A DNA stretch of 64,000 bases from Eucalyptus grandis. Lineage: Eukaryota > Streptophyta > Magnoliopsida > Myrtales > Myrtaceae. The notes beneath the pieces are model-generated. The model ran no database searches. It had not been told where the DNA came from and saw only the letters and a program-made list of their open reading frames with translations. The translations under genes were made by a program, and so were the position numbers. The stretch is taken from contig NC_052612.1 in NCBI RefSeq assembly GCF_016545825.1, forward strand, positions 496,001-560,000, written 5' to 3'. This document shows, piece after piece, positions 13,247 to 23,717 of this stretch (position 1 is its first letter; every line of letters starts with the position of its first letter).

Positions 13247-14600
13247 ATCTGGTTGGACGCTCCAATGGGGATTGCGCAGAGAAGTCCTTAAAACCCCGGT
13301 AAGCGCTTCCCCTTATTAGGGTTTAACGTTGGGAGAAGAAGACAGCATCAAGGTTCTCTCCTTTTTTAACGTTGGGGAAACGGTGCCAAGATGTTCTGTC
13401 TTGCTGCTGTTTGAATGTGGTGAATTGATTATTGAAGGGGAAATGACATGGAGGGAAATTAATAGGTGAGAAATTTTTTACTTGAAATGATCTTTTCGGG
13501 TCTTGCTAGATTTGAGCAAAAAAAGAAAACTGAGGGGTGTTAATAAATAAATGTAGAGTAAAAAGTTTATTTCCCTGCAACTCTTTCCAATTTTGAAGGG
13601 AAAATATAAATTGTGGATGAAATAATTGCTTTTCATTTATATCTATTTCCTTTTTGAGATAATAACATAAATGGTTCTTCAATTTTAGTTCAATATGTAA
13701 TATTTTCCCCAAACTTTTGATTCATGCAATATGATTCATAAACTATAGTTCAATATGTAATATTATCCCTAAACTTTTACTTTGTTCAATGTTATTTTTG
13801 AATCATTAATAAGTGTTTAATATAGTCATTACACTACATAAAAATGTTTAAACTCAAGAAATCACACGGCACATTAGATCAAAATTTAAAGATCATGTTG
13901 GATAAATTAAAAACCATGAGACAACATTACAAATTAAATCAAATTCAGGGACCACTTATATTATTTCCTCTTTCCTTCTTTCATCTCTCTTTTTTTCGAC
14001 TGAAAAAAGGAAACTCTTTGCTAAGTTTTTGGGTCCTTTCACTTCCCTCCTAGCCATAGCATTTTTTCCGTGGCTGCAACTTTGTGACTCTGAACGAGTA
14101 CAAAAATGCAGTGACGGGTGTGTCGACTTCGAATGAATTGCCATATCTAATAATTTCGTGTAGGGTATAAGACATTTATAACATATCGATCTCAAGAGGA
14201 TGGTTCACACTAATTGCCTTCAGCCAATCCTTTCCATAATTAAAAGAAAAACAATTTCCTTTCATTTAGGTATATGAAGACATAGACCATAGCATCTACC
14301 ATTTGTCGTGTGAAAAAAAAATTACATTTGTAATAGAAGGAGTGATGGAGAAAGAGAAATCTTGGTAAATAACATGATATAAATGTACTGCAATATCTAG
14401 GTGTGCCATCGACCGCAAGATAGTAAATTCAAATCGAAGCGACTCCTACAATGGGAGAGTAAGCATACCCTTTAACAATGATAACCAAGATGAAAGAGTC
14501 GAAAACAATTTGATTGGATATATTTAATCAATTTGACGCATTTCCTTTCAAAAAATGAAAAGAGAAGTACCGATTTTTTTGCTAAAAAGTTAAGAAAAAT
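13247..14600. other. Intergenic, AT-rich, no gene seen
   Basis: The stretch next to 13247 should hold the PPR promoter and leader (minus strand). About 13660-13960 is another copy of the AT-rich 'tcaattt...atcctaaa' dispersed repeat. Nothing coding is supported. Confidence 0.45.
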
Positions 14601-14619
14601 GTAGATATTGATAACATGA

Positions 14620-15250
14620 GCTATTTCAGGGAAAATCATCCAAAAAGTCCCAAACCTTATCCAAATGTCAATTCAATCCTAAAATTTTTAATTGTGCTAA
14701 TTTTTCGGTCAAAAATTCCTTCATTGAAGTAGCTAAGTAAAAACTGAAAGATCCCACAAGTTGGGTTTTGTTATATAAAAGATCCAAAAGTATGTAGGGA
14801 GGTGTAGATAACCAATTGCTAGGAAGCGCTTTTGTCCTATGAGCTTTTTAGTGACCAAATCTGCAATTGAATTGGCCTCTCTAGGGCAAAATGCAACTTG
14901 GACATAAAAAAGGAGAGAGATCATATCATTGTTAATATACTCATTTCAACCAAATATCTATAAAAAAAAAATTGGAACTAAATTGAAAAATCTCCCAAAT
15001 GTATAGAATTAATTGACATAATCGAAAACTTTATGATTAAATTGATAGGACTAAATTAATATTATTGAAAAATTTTAGATTGAATTGACCAAATTTATGA
15101 CTTTAGATAATTATCCCAGCTATTTCGTGTTAGACAATAAAAAGACCAGAACGCAAGAACAGGGACAGAAAGGCACGCTTCCCTTCTCTCTCTACAGAGT
15201 ACAGTTGGTCGCCTCGTCCCACCTCGACAATTGATCTCAGGTAACAAAAT
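14620..15250 (+). repeat. Duplicate of the PUX11 upstream array, promoter and leader
   Basis: Two parts match the region in front of PUX11 in the same orientation. First, 14625-14665 (gagctatttcagggaaaatc) matches 44565-44600. Second, 15118-15240 matches 45680-45840: ctatttcgtgtt, then cagaacgcaagaac, gcacgctt, ctctctctacagag and cagttggtcgcctcgtcc, against catttcgtgtt, cagaatgcgagaac, gcacgcttt, ctctctctacacggag and cagttctagtcgcgtc. No PUX11 coding sequence follows, so this is a promoter and 5'-leader fragment copied without its gene. Confidence 0.65.
14733..14924 (-). pseudogene. LINE RNase H-like domain remnant
   Basis: A 63-residue open frame contains FCPREANSIADLVTKK and later a Pro-containing tail (LHLPTYFW). 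This resembles the end of the RNase H-like domain found in plant non-LTR retrotransposon proteins (pattern ...REAN..AD..A...). No reverse transcriptase is nearby, so this is a fragment. It sits inside the duplicated promoter block. Identification rests on a short motif. Confidence 0.4.
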
Positions 15251-15770
15251 CAGTGTACACAGCATGGGAGAGCTTAAAGGCAACCAAGTTCAAACTCAAA
15301 ACTGGAAGGAACAATTGATCCCACCAAGTGTCATAGGCATGAAACGACAAACTGCATAATCGAAGCTCATGCCTCGAAAGCACGACATGTCATGGGGCAA
15401 CATTGGTGGGCCAAAACGATCGGCTTACCCGATATCCCTATCAATTTCTCCCTCGGCATAGAACACTAATAACACAACAAAACTATAACAGCGTGCGGGC
15501 CGTAATGGCAAGAGTCGCCCATGCAAGCTGCAGAGTATACTTTTGCCGAAGAAGGAGACATCAAGAAACCCGTAGTGAAGCCGTCTTTTCCACTAAAACA
15601 AAGAAAAAAGAAGGTAAAATTTGGTATTTTGAAAAGCCAATTCTCAATACACCAATACAAAAATTGCGAACAACTTGAAATGGAAAAAAAAAAAAAAAAA
15701 AGAACGAATGAACGACCCCATCCAATGTAGAATCACCTAGGGAAAACTGGTAAAAAGCAAAATACTTACG

Positions 15771-16132
15771 AGATCATATTGCTTTCCATCGTATTCGAAT
15801 GCCTTGTAATGTTTCTTCCGCTCCCTACTCTTGAAGGAAATCCTGATCGGCTTGCTGATTGGCTTCGCCTCGTCAACGGACTCCTCCTCTAAGTCCTCTT
15901 CCTCCTCCTTCCTCTTTGCATGCTTCGCACTCTTCTCCTCTCGCCCACCCTCCAAAGTAGCCTCAAGTTCACCTCCGTCTTCATCCTCATCTCTTCCATC
16001 ATGCGACATGAGGGGATTATCGTGCCTTGGGCGCTGACTCTGAGTCGTCGTGGTTGAGAACATACGCTCCGCCATGCGTTCCCTTTGTAGCCGAAAATAT
16101 GTCGGGCGATCGAGGGTGGCTATCGTGATCAC
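15771..16132 (-). pseudogene. Orphan first exon of a BAH-domain protein (AIPP3-like)
   Basis: On the minus strand the frame reads an acidic/basic low-complexity N-terminus (from MAERMFSTTTTQSQRPRHD) and then SKPIRISFKSRERKKHYKAF-EYDGKQYDL. It ends at a good donor, CTC|GTAAGT, near 15771. The last part resembles the lead-in to the BAH domain of ASI1-interacting AIPP3/BDT1-type proteins, readers of histone marks that also act in RNA processing. The next block of that family (E-D-P-V-L-L-V-P-E...) is found nowhere to the left before the PPR gene, so only exon 1 with its promoter side appears to be present. It is either a truncated duplicate or the start of a gene with an unrecognised remainder. 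The AUG could be that of MAERMF or the upstream MITIATLD. Confidence 0.5.
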
Positions 16133-16139
16133 GGTGTCA

Positions 16140-16790
16140 ATGAATTAGCGCTTGATGCGCAAGAAACTATCCAAAAACTTCAACGATCTTTCTGGTTTTC
16201 GGAACGGATTGTATCATGCGACAAGACCTAACCGCCTAGAAACTCAATCGTGAATACTGGTGGAACGTCAGCGAGAAACAGAAGAAGACTAACCGAGAGA
16301 AATCCTAACTTCAGCGATGGTTGAACTGGTGTAGTCCCTCTCTATCTGAGGTTTGTATGCGATACAAGCGTGTTTGAGTGGAAAAGCCAGGTTTGTTTTG
16401 GTTTTAGGTTCAGATATTTCCTTCTTTTTTTCTCTAAGTATCAAACAATTCTTGGCCAATCTATTGTAAAAAATTTTAGCTTGTAAAAGCTTTAGATGGT
16501 TCAAATTATTAAAAAAGTCAAAAGATGCCTAAGCTGCAAAATTTAAAAAACGTAAAAACTATAAGGCAGAAGTTGTACTTCAGGCGCATCCTCAAGTACT
16601 GTTTAAAGAGGAGAATTCTCGCATGAATATGTTTTGAGCCTTAAATTGAAAACGATTTATACAAAGAAATAACTTTTATTGATACAAACGTGTTTTTGTT
16701 TTGACCTATCTAATGATTTCTACCAAAGTATAAAGAAGTAGGCATTGGCAGCAAATAGCTGTTCTCAGAGAGATCACAATCTCTAGATTG
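16140..16790. other. Upstream of the orphan BAH exon, no gene seen
   Basis: Becomes AT-rich away from the exon. A minus-strand open frame at 16289-16504 has no recognisable features. Confidence 0.4.
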
Positions 16791-17920
16791 GACTAAACCA
16801 AGATAGTTTTAGGAAAATAAAAAGTTTTTGATCCATTAATTTATTGATTTGGCTTTAATTGTTTTATGAAGTAATTATCAATAATTTGATTGAACCAAAC
16901 TGATAACAACTTGATATCCACAAACGAAAATAGATTCATCTACAAACTAAATAGTTCTGTCACAAAACTATCTGCTTCAACATCAATTTATGTTTTTTTT
17001 ATGAAATTTGATATGTTTAACGTGGAAAGAAACTAAAGAAAATAATTTAAATTGAAAAATAAGAAAACAAAGAAAAGGAATATTCTCATACATTTGAGAG
17101 AGAGAGAGAGAGTGTGTGTGTTAAACAATAAGATGATACTCCATTCACTATATCACAATATGTGAAGGATACATGACAAATCAAAATGAAATATTCTACT
17201 ACTTTTGCATTCTTGAAATTAAATATGTCAATATTTTTGAATTAAAGTCAGTTGTGACTTATCGTTATTTTTCATAGATAAAGTATAGCTAATTTATATT
17301 AAAATTGAACCTTATCAATAGGGCTTTGTAACATAATTTTCCAAAAAAGAAAGTTATTTGGTTTTATTTGTTTGACAAAGCAAAAAGCAATAAATTCGAT
17401 TGAGCCAAACTGATAACTTGACATCCACAAAGGAAAACCACTGGCTTCATTTGTAAGCTGAGTAATACCATCGCAAAACTATTTGCTTTAACATCGATTT
17501 ATGTACTGGCCAAAAAAACATTAATTTATGTTTTATATGAAATTGGATATCGTGGATGTGTAAAGAAACTAAAAAAAAATCAAAGAAACCGAAGAAAAGG
17601 ATTATTCACACACATCAGAGGGAGAGAGAGAGAGATATGATATCATTAGAGATAACGACAGTTTTAATATCCTAATGTAATGTAGTTTTAATAGTTATCA
17701 TTTCTATTCATCATATTGCAATGTGTGATGGATACATGACAAATCAAATTTAAAGATTTTATTAATTTTGCATTCTTCAAATGAAAAATGTCAATATTTC
17801 TAATTTAAGTTATTGTGACTTATCGCTAATCTCTCAAAGAGATTAAGTATAACCAATTTATATTGAATTGAATCTTATGAATAGGGGTTTGTAACTTAAT
17901 TGGCCAAAAAAAAAAGATAA
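16790..17920. repeat. Tandem duplication of about 0.5 kb, two diverged units
   Basis: Unit 1 (about 16790-17345) and unit 2 (about 17346-17920) are offset by about 510-565 bases and share, in order: ga(a/g)ccaaactgataac, tatccacaaa, aactatttgctt, aacatc(a/g)atttatgt, aagaaactaaa, a (GA)n run, gatacatgacaaatcaaa, gtgacttatcg and the end block aatttatatt...cttat.aatagg..tttgtaac. Both units are AT-rich and non-coding. Confidence 0.75.
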
Positions 17921-19078
17921 AGGTATTTCATGGTATTCTTCGTTTGGTCCTAAATATATCCTCGTCATTCATTTTAATCTAAATGACCTAAAGGAAATCC
18001 ATTCACATGACTTTCCTCAATGCCTTTTTGGCCCCCCAATACGTTTCTTTATTCCTGCCAACAAGCCCCTCTTGAACCATCAAGTCAAATCTCAGGGCCC
18101 TATTTCATTGGTATCTATAGTATAATCATTATATACTTGAATTTAGCTCACACTTTACGTGGATTATTTGATAAATCTATAATAAAACAAGAAGTACAAA
18201 TACATTTAAGTACAAATATCGATAACAACATAGAACATGACAACAACAACACCATCCATGGTTATTGTTTGGCTTCACGTAGATACAAAGAATATATCCA
18301 GCTCAGGGGACCCATAAAAATAAACTACATCATTTCTCAAAATCACAATTGTCAACATTAGGAATAGATAAATAATATCATTTCTTAAATTTATAATAGT
18401 TTCAATATTTGAACTCAAGCTTCAATTAGATTTACTTTCTAATCGAGTTCAGTCAACATTCCTCTTAGACAATCGAATCTAATTGAATTGAATCATTAAA
18501 GTAACGACGATCGTAAACCCAATGGGAATGAGCCATTGTGCTATAATGTCCTTAGTCATTTTAAGTCAAGAAGTGCTCGACTTACTCCTTTTAGTCTTCA
18601 GGGGCCTAATGCTTCATGAATCATGACTAAGAATGGACAATTCCGGTTGATAAATACACCTTAAAGAGTCTACAAGTAAAGTGTGGAGTGATCGAATCTA
18701 CTCTAAATTTGATATTTAGGGACAATCTCAGTTTTTGTACACAACAATAGTGATGATACTAAATGACTTCATATAAATTAACCCTTTAATATATAAGACT
18801 AGTAATCAATTTTTGTCATGTTACCTTTTTATTATCGAGACGTTTTCTTGCTTCATTTAATTTGTCTATTATTTTTTACTCAAATACCTCATTGAATATA
18901 TTAAAGTGGCTATATTTATCAAATTTTAGCAAATTATAGTTTAAAATTATTAGCACTATATATATTTTTATTATCAATAATTTACTTAATTTAGTTTCAT
19001 GTCATTTTCTATAACTTTTCATCTTCCACAATAAGTAGGGGGAAAAGAGAGATTTCCTTTAAAAACACGATATCATAT
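17921..19078. other. Intergenic, AT-rich, no gene seen
   Basis: Only short chance open frames. I see no RNA gene, repeat border or conserved peptide. Confidence 0.4.
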
Positions 19079-20060
19079 TGTTGACGCCTGAATTTTTGTC
19101 GAGTTTTTACGTATCCATTTTATTTTACAAAAATAAAAGATAAAAACAGAAAAAAAAAAAAGGATGGATAAGATTAAAAAGAGAGAGAGAGAGAGAGAGA
19201 GAGATAGCAAAATTTTAATTAAAATAAAATAAAATAAAATAATTGAAAGTAAAAAAAAAAAAAAAGAAAAGGGGGAATATAGAAAGAAAATCGAGTGGGC
19301 TGGTTTTGTCCAGCCCAGTTTGGCATTTTCCGTTTTCTAAGCCCCATCAGCCCCCACCTAGTCTGGTTCTTTCTTTTTTCTTTCTCTTTAGCCCACCTCT
19401 TCCATTGTTTTCGAAGCCCACATCAAAATTAAAAAGGAAAAAGAGCCCAGCCCAGCCCAGCCCAGCCTCCTCCCAACCATTGCTTCAAAGGAAAATAAAA
19501 GCTCGTGACGTAAGCAAAACCTAGGTGTTCTAGATGGTGAGCTGGCGCACGAGAGAGAAAGAATTACAGATAAGATTCGCGTGAGGAGGAGGAGAGGATG
19601 GCGTCAGCCATGGAAGACAGAAAAGGAGCTTGGACTGAAAGTTAAAAACCAGAAAGATTCTCAGGGCTGGAGGAGGGGCTGAAGGAAACCCGGAAATTTT
19701 CCATCGATAGTTGCAGTCGGTGGAGTAAGCCGCCGGACTTGGTGGTCGTCGATCGGAGTAGATGACCATCGGTTGGTGTTGGTTCGGTGGTGCTGTGTAT
19801 TTCCGGCGACGACGCATACAGAGGTTGATTCGTTGCCAATAATTCAGGTTTGGTTAAGTTGGATAACGTGAAAAGATTCGGGGATAAAAGAAGGTGCAAG
19901 GTTGAAGAAGAAGGCGCAGGGGAAAAAGACAAAATAGACGAAAAGACGAAAGGGAGAGAATATAAAAAATTAAGAAAATCATTGAAAAAATAAAAATAAA
20001 TCGAAAATTTTCGTTTTTAATCCGACCAGATCGGATCCGGGTATGGGTCAGGCCAATAGG
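19079..20060 (+). mobile_element. LTR retrotransposon end fragment (Gypsy-like LTR start)
   Basis: The block opens tgttgacgcctgaatttttg, close in style to the start of the solo LTR at 56898 (tgttgacacctatattttgg). As in that LTR, it continues through purine-rich simple sequence to 'gggctggttttgtccagccc' and repeated 'cagccc' phrases, a recurring trait of Tat/Ogre-type LTRs in plants. I find no second terminus and no coding domains. The call rests on the start sequence and composition only. Confidence 0.35.
19181..19204. repeat. (GA)n microsatellite
   Basis: Twelve uninterrupted GA units, followed by a short run of (aaaat/taaaa) repeats. Confidence 0.9.
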
Positions 20061-23000
20061 TTGGACAGGTAGTCCAACCCGTTCCCAAATAATAATAATA
20101 ATAATAACTAAAAATTTCAAAAAAAAAATTAAAAAGCAATGTACGTTAATTGGGCTAATTTTATGAGGAGGACACACAAACTATCATTGACCACCATCTC
20201 TTATGTGCTAATGAAATGATGTTTATCAAAGCTATTTATTATCATTATGTCAACAAGAGCAATATTTAACAAATTTTCATGTCTTATTCCAAAATTAAGC
20301 TCCTACTATAATCTCAATTTCATTCTACTTAGTTTTCCTCAATAATGTTCTAATCACCTTGTTATCTTCTATGTGATCATCACCATTTCCTGTAATTGCG
20401 CTTCACGGATGCAAAGCAAATAAAACTACATCACATAGGATTATAGAGTTACAAAGAAGAGTTATGATTCTCCATTTCTTGTCTCTACTCATTTTATGTA
20501 GAAGCCTTACGCCACAAATATAATCTTTAGCCATGTCATTGATGGTCTTCTTTCCATTTGCCGTATAGGGGACAGCAATAAAATCAGCTCAATTTTTGTA
20601 TTCCAGTCTCTTTCAAATTCTATTTGATAGCGAACTCCTGAATTTTGAGAACTTGACTATTATATTGTCTTGTGTTCGATGTTATACTCTGCAATGATGG
20701 CTCATTATTAATGTGGACGCACTGCTTTTTGAGAGTTTGTTGCAAAATCACTTGGGTTTAAATATAATTATATTTTTTCTAACATAAACTTGTATATGTC
20801 GGGAATCTTGTAGGCTTGCGTTAGCAAGCAGAATCGTTCCTTCGATGTCTTAGAAAAATACCTTTGGGTCGACGACTTGCGGATCCATTACCAAGATGCT
20901 GGCCGTAGAGCTTGCTTGCTTGTACTTTCATTTTGTCTTTTTATTAGGAATAAATGCTATCATTATAGTTCAGTCATTACTTCAGTCAATGACGTTGACT
21001 TCCCTGGTTTCTTCCTTCTTGATAAAAGCAATTTAGTTTCTATATTAGGTTGCCATAGGGTCAAATCATGCGACAGAGCAAATACATGCGAAGGGATGAA
21101 TAAAACTCTATCATATTATTTTTTTTTGGTACATTCGCAAAGATGGCCAAGTTGTCAAGATGTCCTGACAAAATTTCCTCACATGACTTTTCTTTTGTGG
21201 AGGAAAAAAAATGCAAAATTATCAAGAAAATGTTTTGGAATGCTTTAGAGAGATGCAATTGCATGTCAAAAACTCTCTAAAGGCCTCTAGGCTAAGGTAG
21301 GTCTAAAGGTAATTTGAAATGCTACATTTAGACTTGTGCCATCGACATGTAGCCGGTGATAATACTATTATGTTCCTTCTTTCTTGATTGCCCCTCTCTC
21401 TCTCTCTCAAGGTTCAAGAGTCTCTCTTTAAGCCTACTCTTTCTAATTTGACAGGATTTTGTGCTTTTATAATAAAAAAAATTGCAATTGAGCTTTAAAG
21501 ATTTTAATTGGTTCGATTATATCCTAAATTTTTTGTTGAAAAGTACATTTTGAGGATATAGCGTAGCAGCAAATTTTAAGTGGCATTCAAACAATTTGAA
21601 GTAAATATTTTAAGTGACATTTAGATAATTTAAGTGACACTCAGACAATTTTTATTCTTTGGCAATTCTTATATGGCTTTTAGATGAACCATATGCTCCT
21701 ATTCTGCACTTTTACTCCTTTTAATTTTCTACTAGAGTTTATCAATGGTTGGAAGATTAGAGTATTTTAATTTTTTAAGAAGAAATTCAAAATGGATGCT
21801 GTGGTGCTTTGTGCATTTTCATTTGGCTTTAAAATGAATCAAACGTATTTCCTTCTCTCTCTCTCTCTCTCTATTTTTTTTTTTTTTTTTTTGGATAATT
21901 TGGGTAAAATAGCTACATGATCTAATTGACGACTTACAGGCACCAGTAAATTTGGGCAATTATCCCCTTCTTTACTTAACTTTTTTACTTCAAATTTACG
22001 TCCACTTTGCCAAAATATATTTCGAAGCCAAAGAAAATGCAGAGACAGTTTTCCACATTCCTACCTAATAATCTCTGTTTTTTCCTCTTTTTTATTAGTT
22101 ATTGAAATTTTAGGATAAAATTTTTATGGGTTTACAATAAGTTGAACATTAAATTCACATGTTATTTTTTATTATTTAAAATTTATTGTTAATTTGAATT
22201 CATAACTATTTAAAAGTGCTTCTTGAATTAAACAGTTGATACCATATCCATACGGGTAGTATTTCGAAAATATTGGAAAAGGGACATATTGATGAATGCA
22301 AATTGATTCAACCAATGGTTTTTAGTCTAATAATTACATATATCATTCTTCCAAGCTCCAATATTTTTGATTAATTTTTGTCAGAAGTTTGGATAGAGAG
22401 TAAAGTTTGAAATTCTCTTCTATATCATTCATGTGTATAATCACATCACCATCTATAAGGAAGGAAAATATACAATAAATCAAATAAAAGAATATTCCCA
22501 CAATCAAGATCATTTAAGATCAATTCCTATCAGCACGAGATCAATTAAGACAACTAACCATCAGCAACCGTATCTTCAACAATTTTAGCAAAATTGGCGT
22601 CGGGAAAAACAAAATAAAATAGAGCTTCAAGAATTGGTGTATCAGGGAAAAAGTTTAGGATGTCTTGTGGAAATTACTCCCGGGGCAAATCTATCTATGA
22701 TCTTGATAAGGATAGATAACAAAGGCACCCAATCTTTGCTCCTGAAGAGTTTTTTTTATATAATTTCTTTTTTTGATGTGAATCCCTAAAAAATAAACCA
22801 TTTTTTAATTAGTAGCCTTATTTTTGTATGTGCTCGATCATAGCCAAAGGGCCTAAAGAATGATCTCACCTTGTACATGCTCGACCAAAACTGCTTTCTT
22901 TTTTTATCTTTATTATTATTTTTTATTATTATTATTTTTTTCCATTTTCAATCAATTAACGTTCAAAAGGGCATCGATTGAGAAATTCAAGTTCAAAGAA

Positions 23001-23717
23001 TATAAATACATCACATGCATGTCGACAATAATAGGGCTCTGATTAGGTTAGGCGCCTGTTATGATGTTTTTATGTTTGAAAAAACCAAATACTTATCGGA
23101 TCTTACCTTTAGAAATCACATTGTACCTTGCCATCAACTATATTTGTGTCTTTTTATTTATGAATTTCTATAACGTTTATTCTCAAATCTCTAACCGTTT
23201 GCTTTCTTTTTTTGTCTGCCCATTTTCCTTAAAAGAAGAACTCATCCTAATTGAGAAATTCAAAATTAAACCGCCCCAAAACAGTCGTGTAAAATACTGC
23301 CCATAAAGTAGTACTCAAAGAGTACACTAGACCATAGTTTCTAATAAGTGCGTTCCACAAGTGCAAAGTACTATAGTCATGATAATCGAAATTTTATCTG
23401 AGATCACGAAAAGCAACTGCAAATATCGGGCATCCTCATTGGAATTAATTTTGAAACTTACAATTCAGGGGGATAGATAGATGAATCGGCCTGCCTCTTG
23501 ACTAATGATTCCGGAACACCAATCCAACAAAGAGGACAAAAATGTTCAACTTACGATAACAGTTTCAATTCCAAAAAATTGGTAGCTGCAAAAAAACACA
23601 CTCAGTGATTCTCTCATTCTCTTTCATTTACTCGGCATAGACAATTATCCCATGTTTCCAAAGGCCCGAAATATAAAACTTGAAATAATTCACGAGGAAA
23701 TGGTGGGGTAGACATAA
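20061..23717. other. Intergenic, AT-rich, no gene recognised
   Basis: Low-complexity tracts include (aat)n near 20087-20106, (TC)n followed by a T run at 21854-21892, and an (att)n stretch near 22910-22940. Near 22590-22605 the phrase 'aaaattggcgtcgggaaaaac' recalls the primer-binding area of some plant LTR elements, but no LTR end could be matched to it. Open frames at 20877-21264 and 22860-23306 show no recognisable motif. Confidence 0.4.

Noticed and set aside
13013..13291. Plus-strand open frame over the PPR gene start
   Set aside because: Shadow of the GC-rich presequence region of the minus-strand PPR gene.
22590..22610. Possible LTR primer-binding site ('attggcgtcgggaaaaac')
   Set aside because: No LTR end, polypurine tract or gag/pol sequence nearby. 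The phrase alone is too short.
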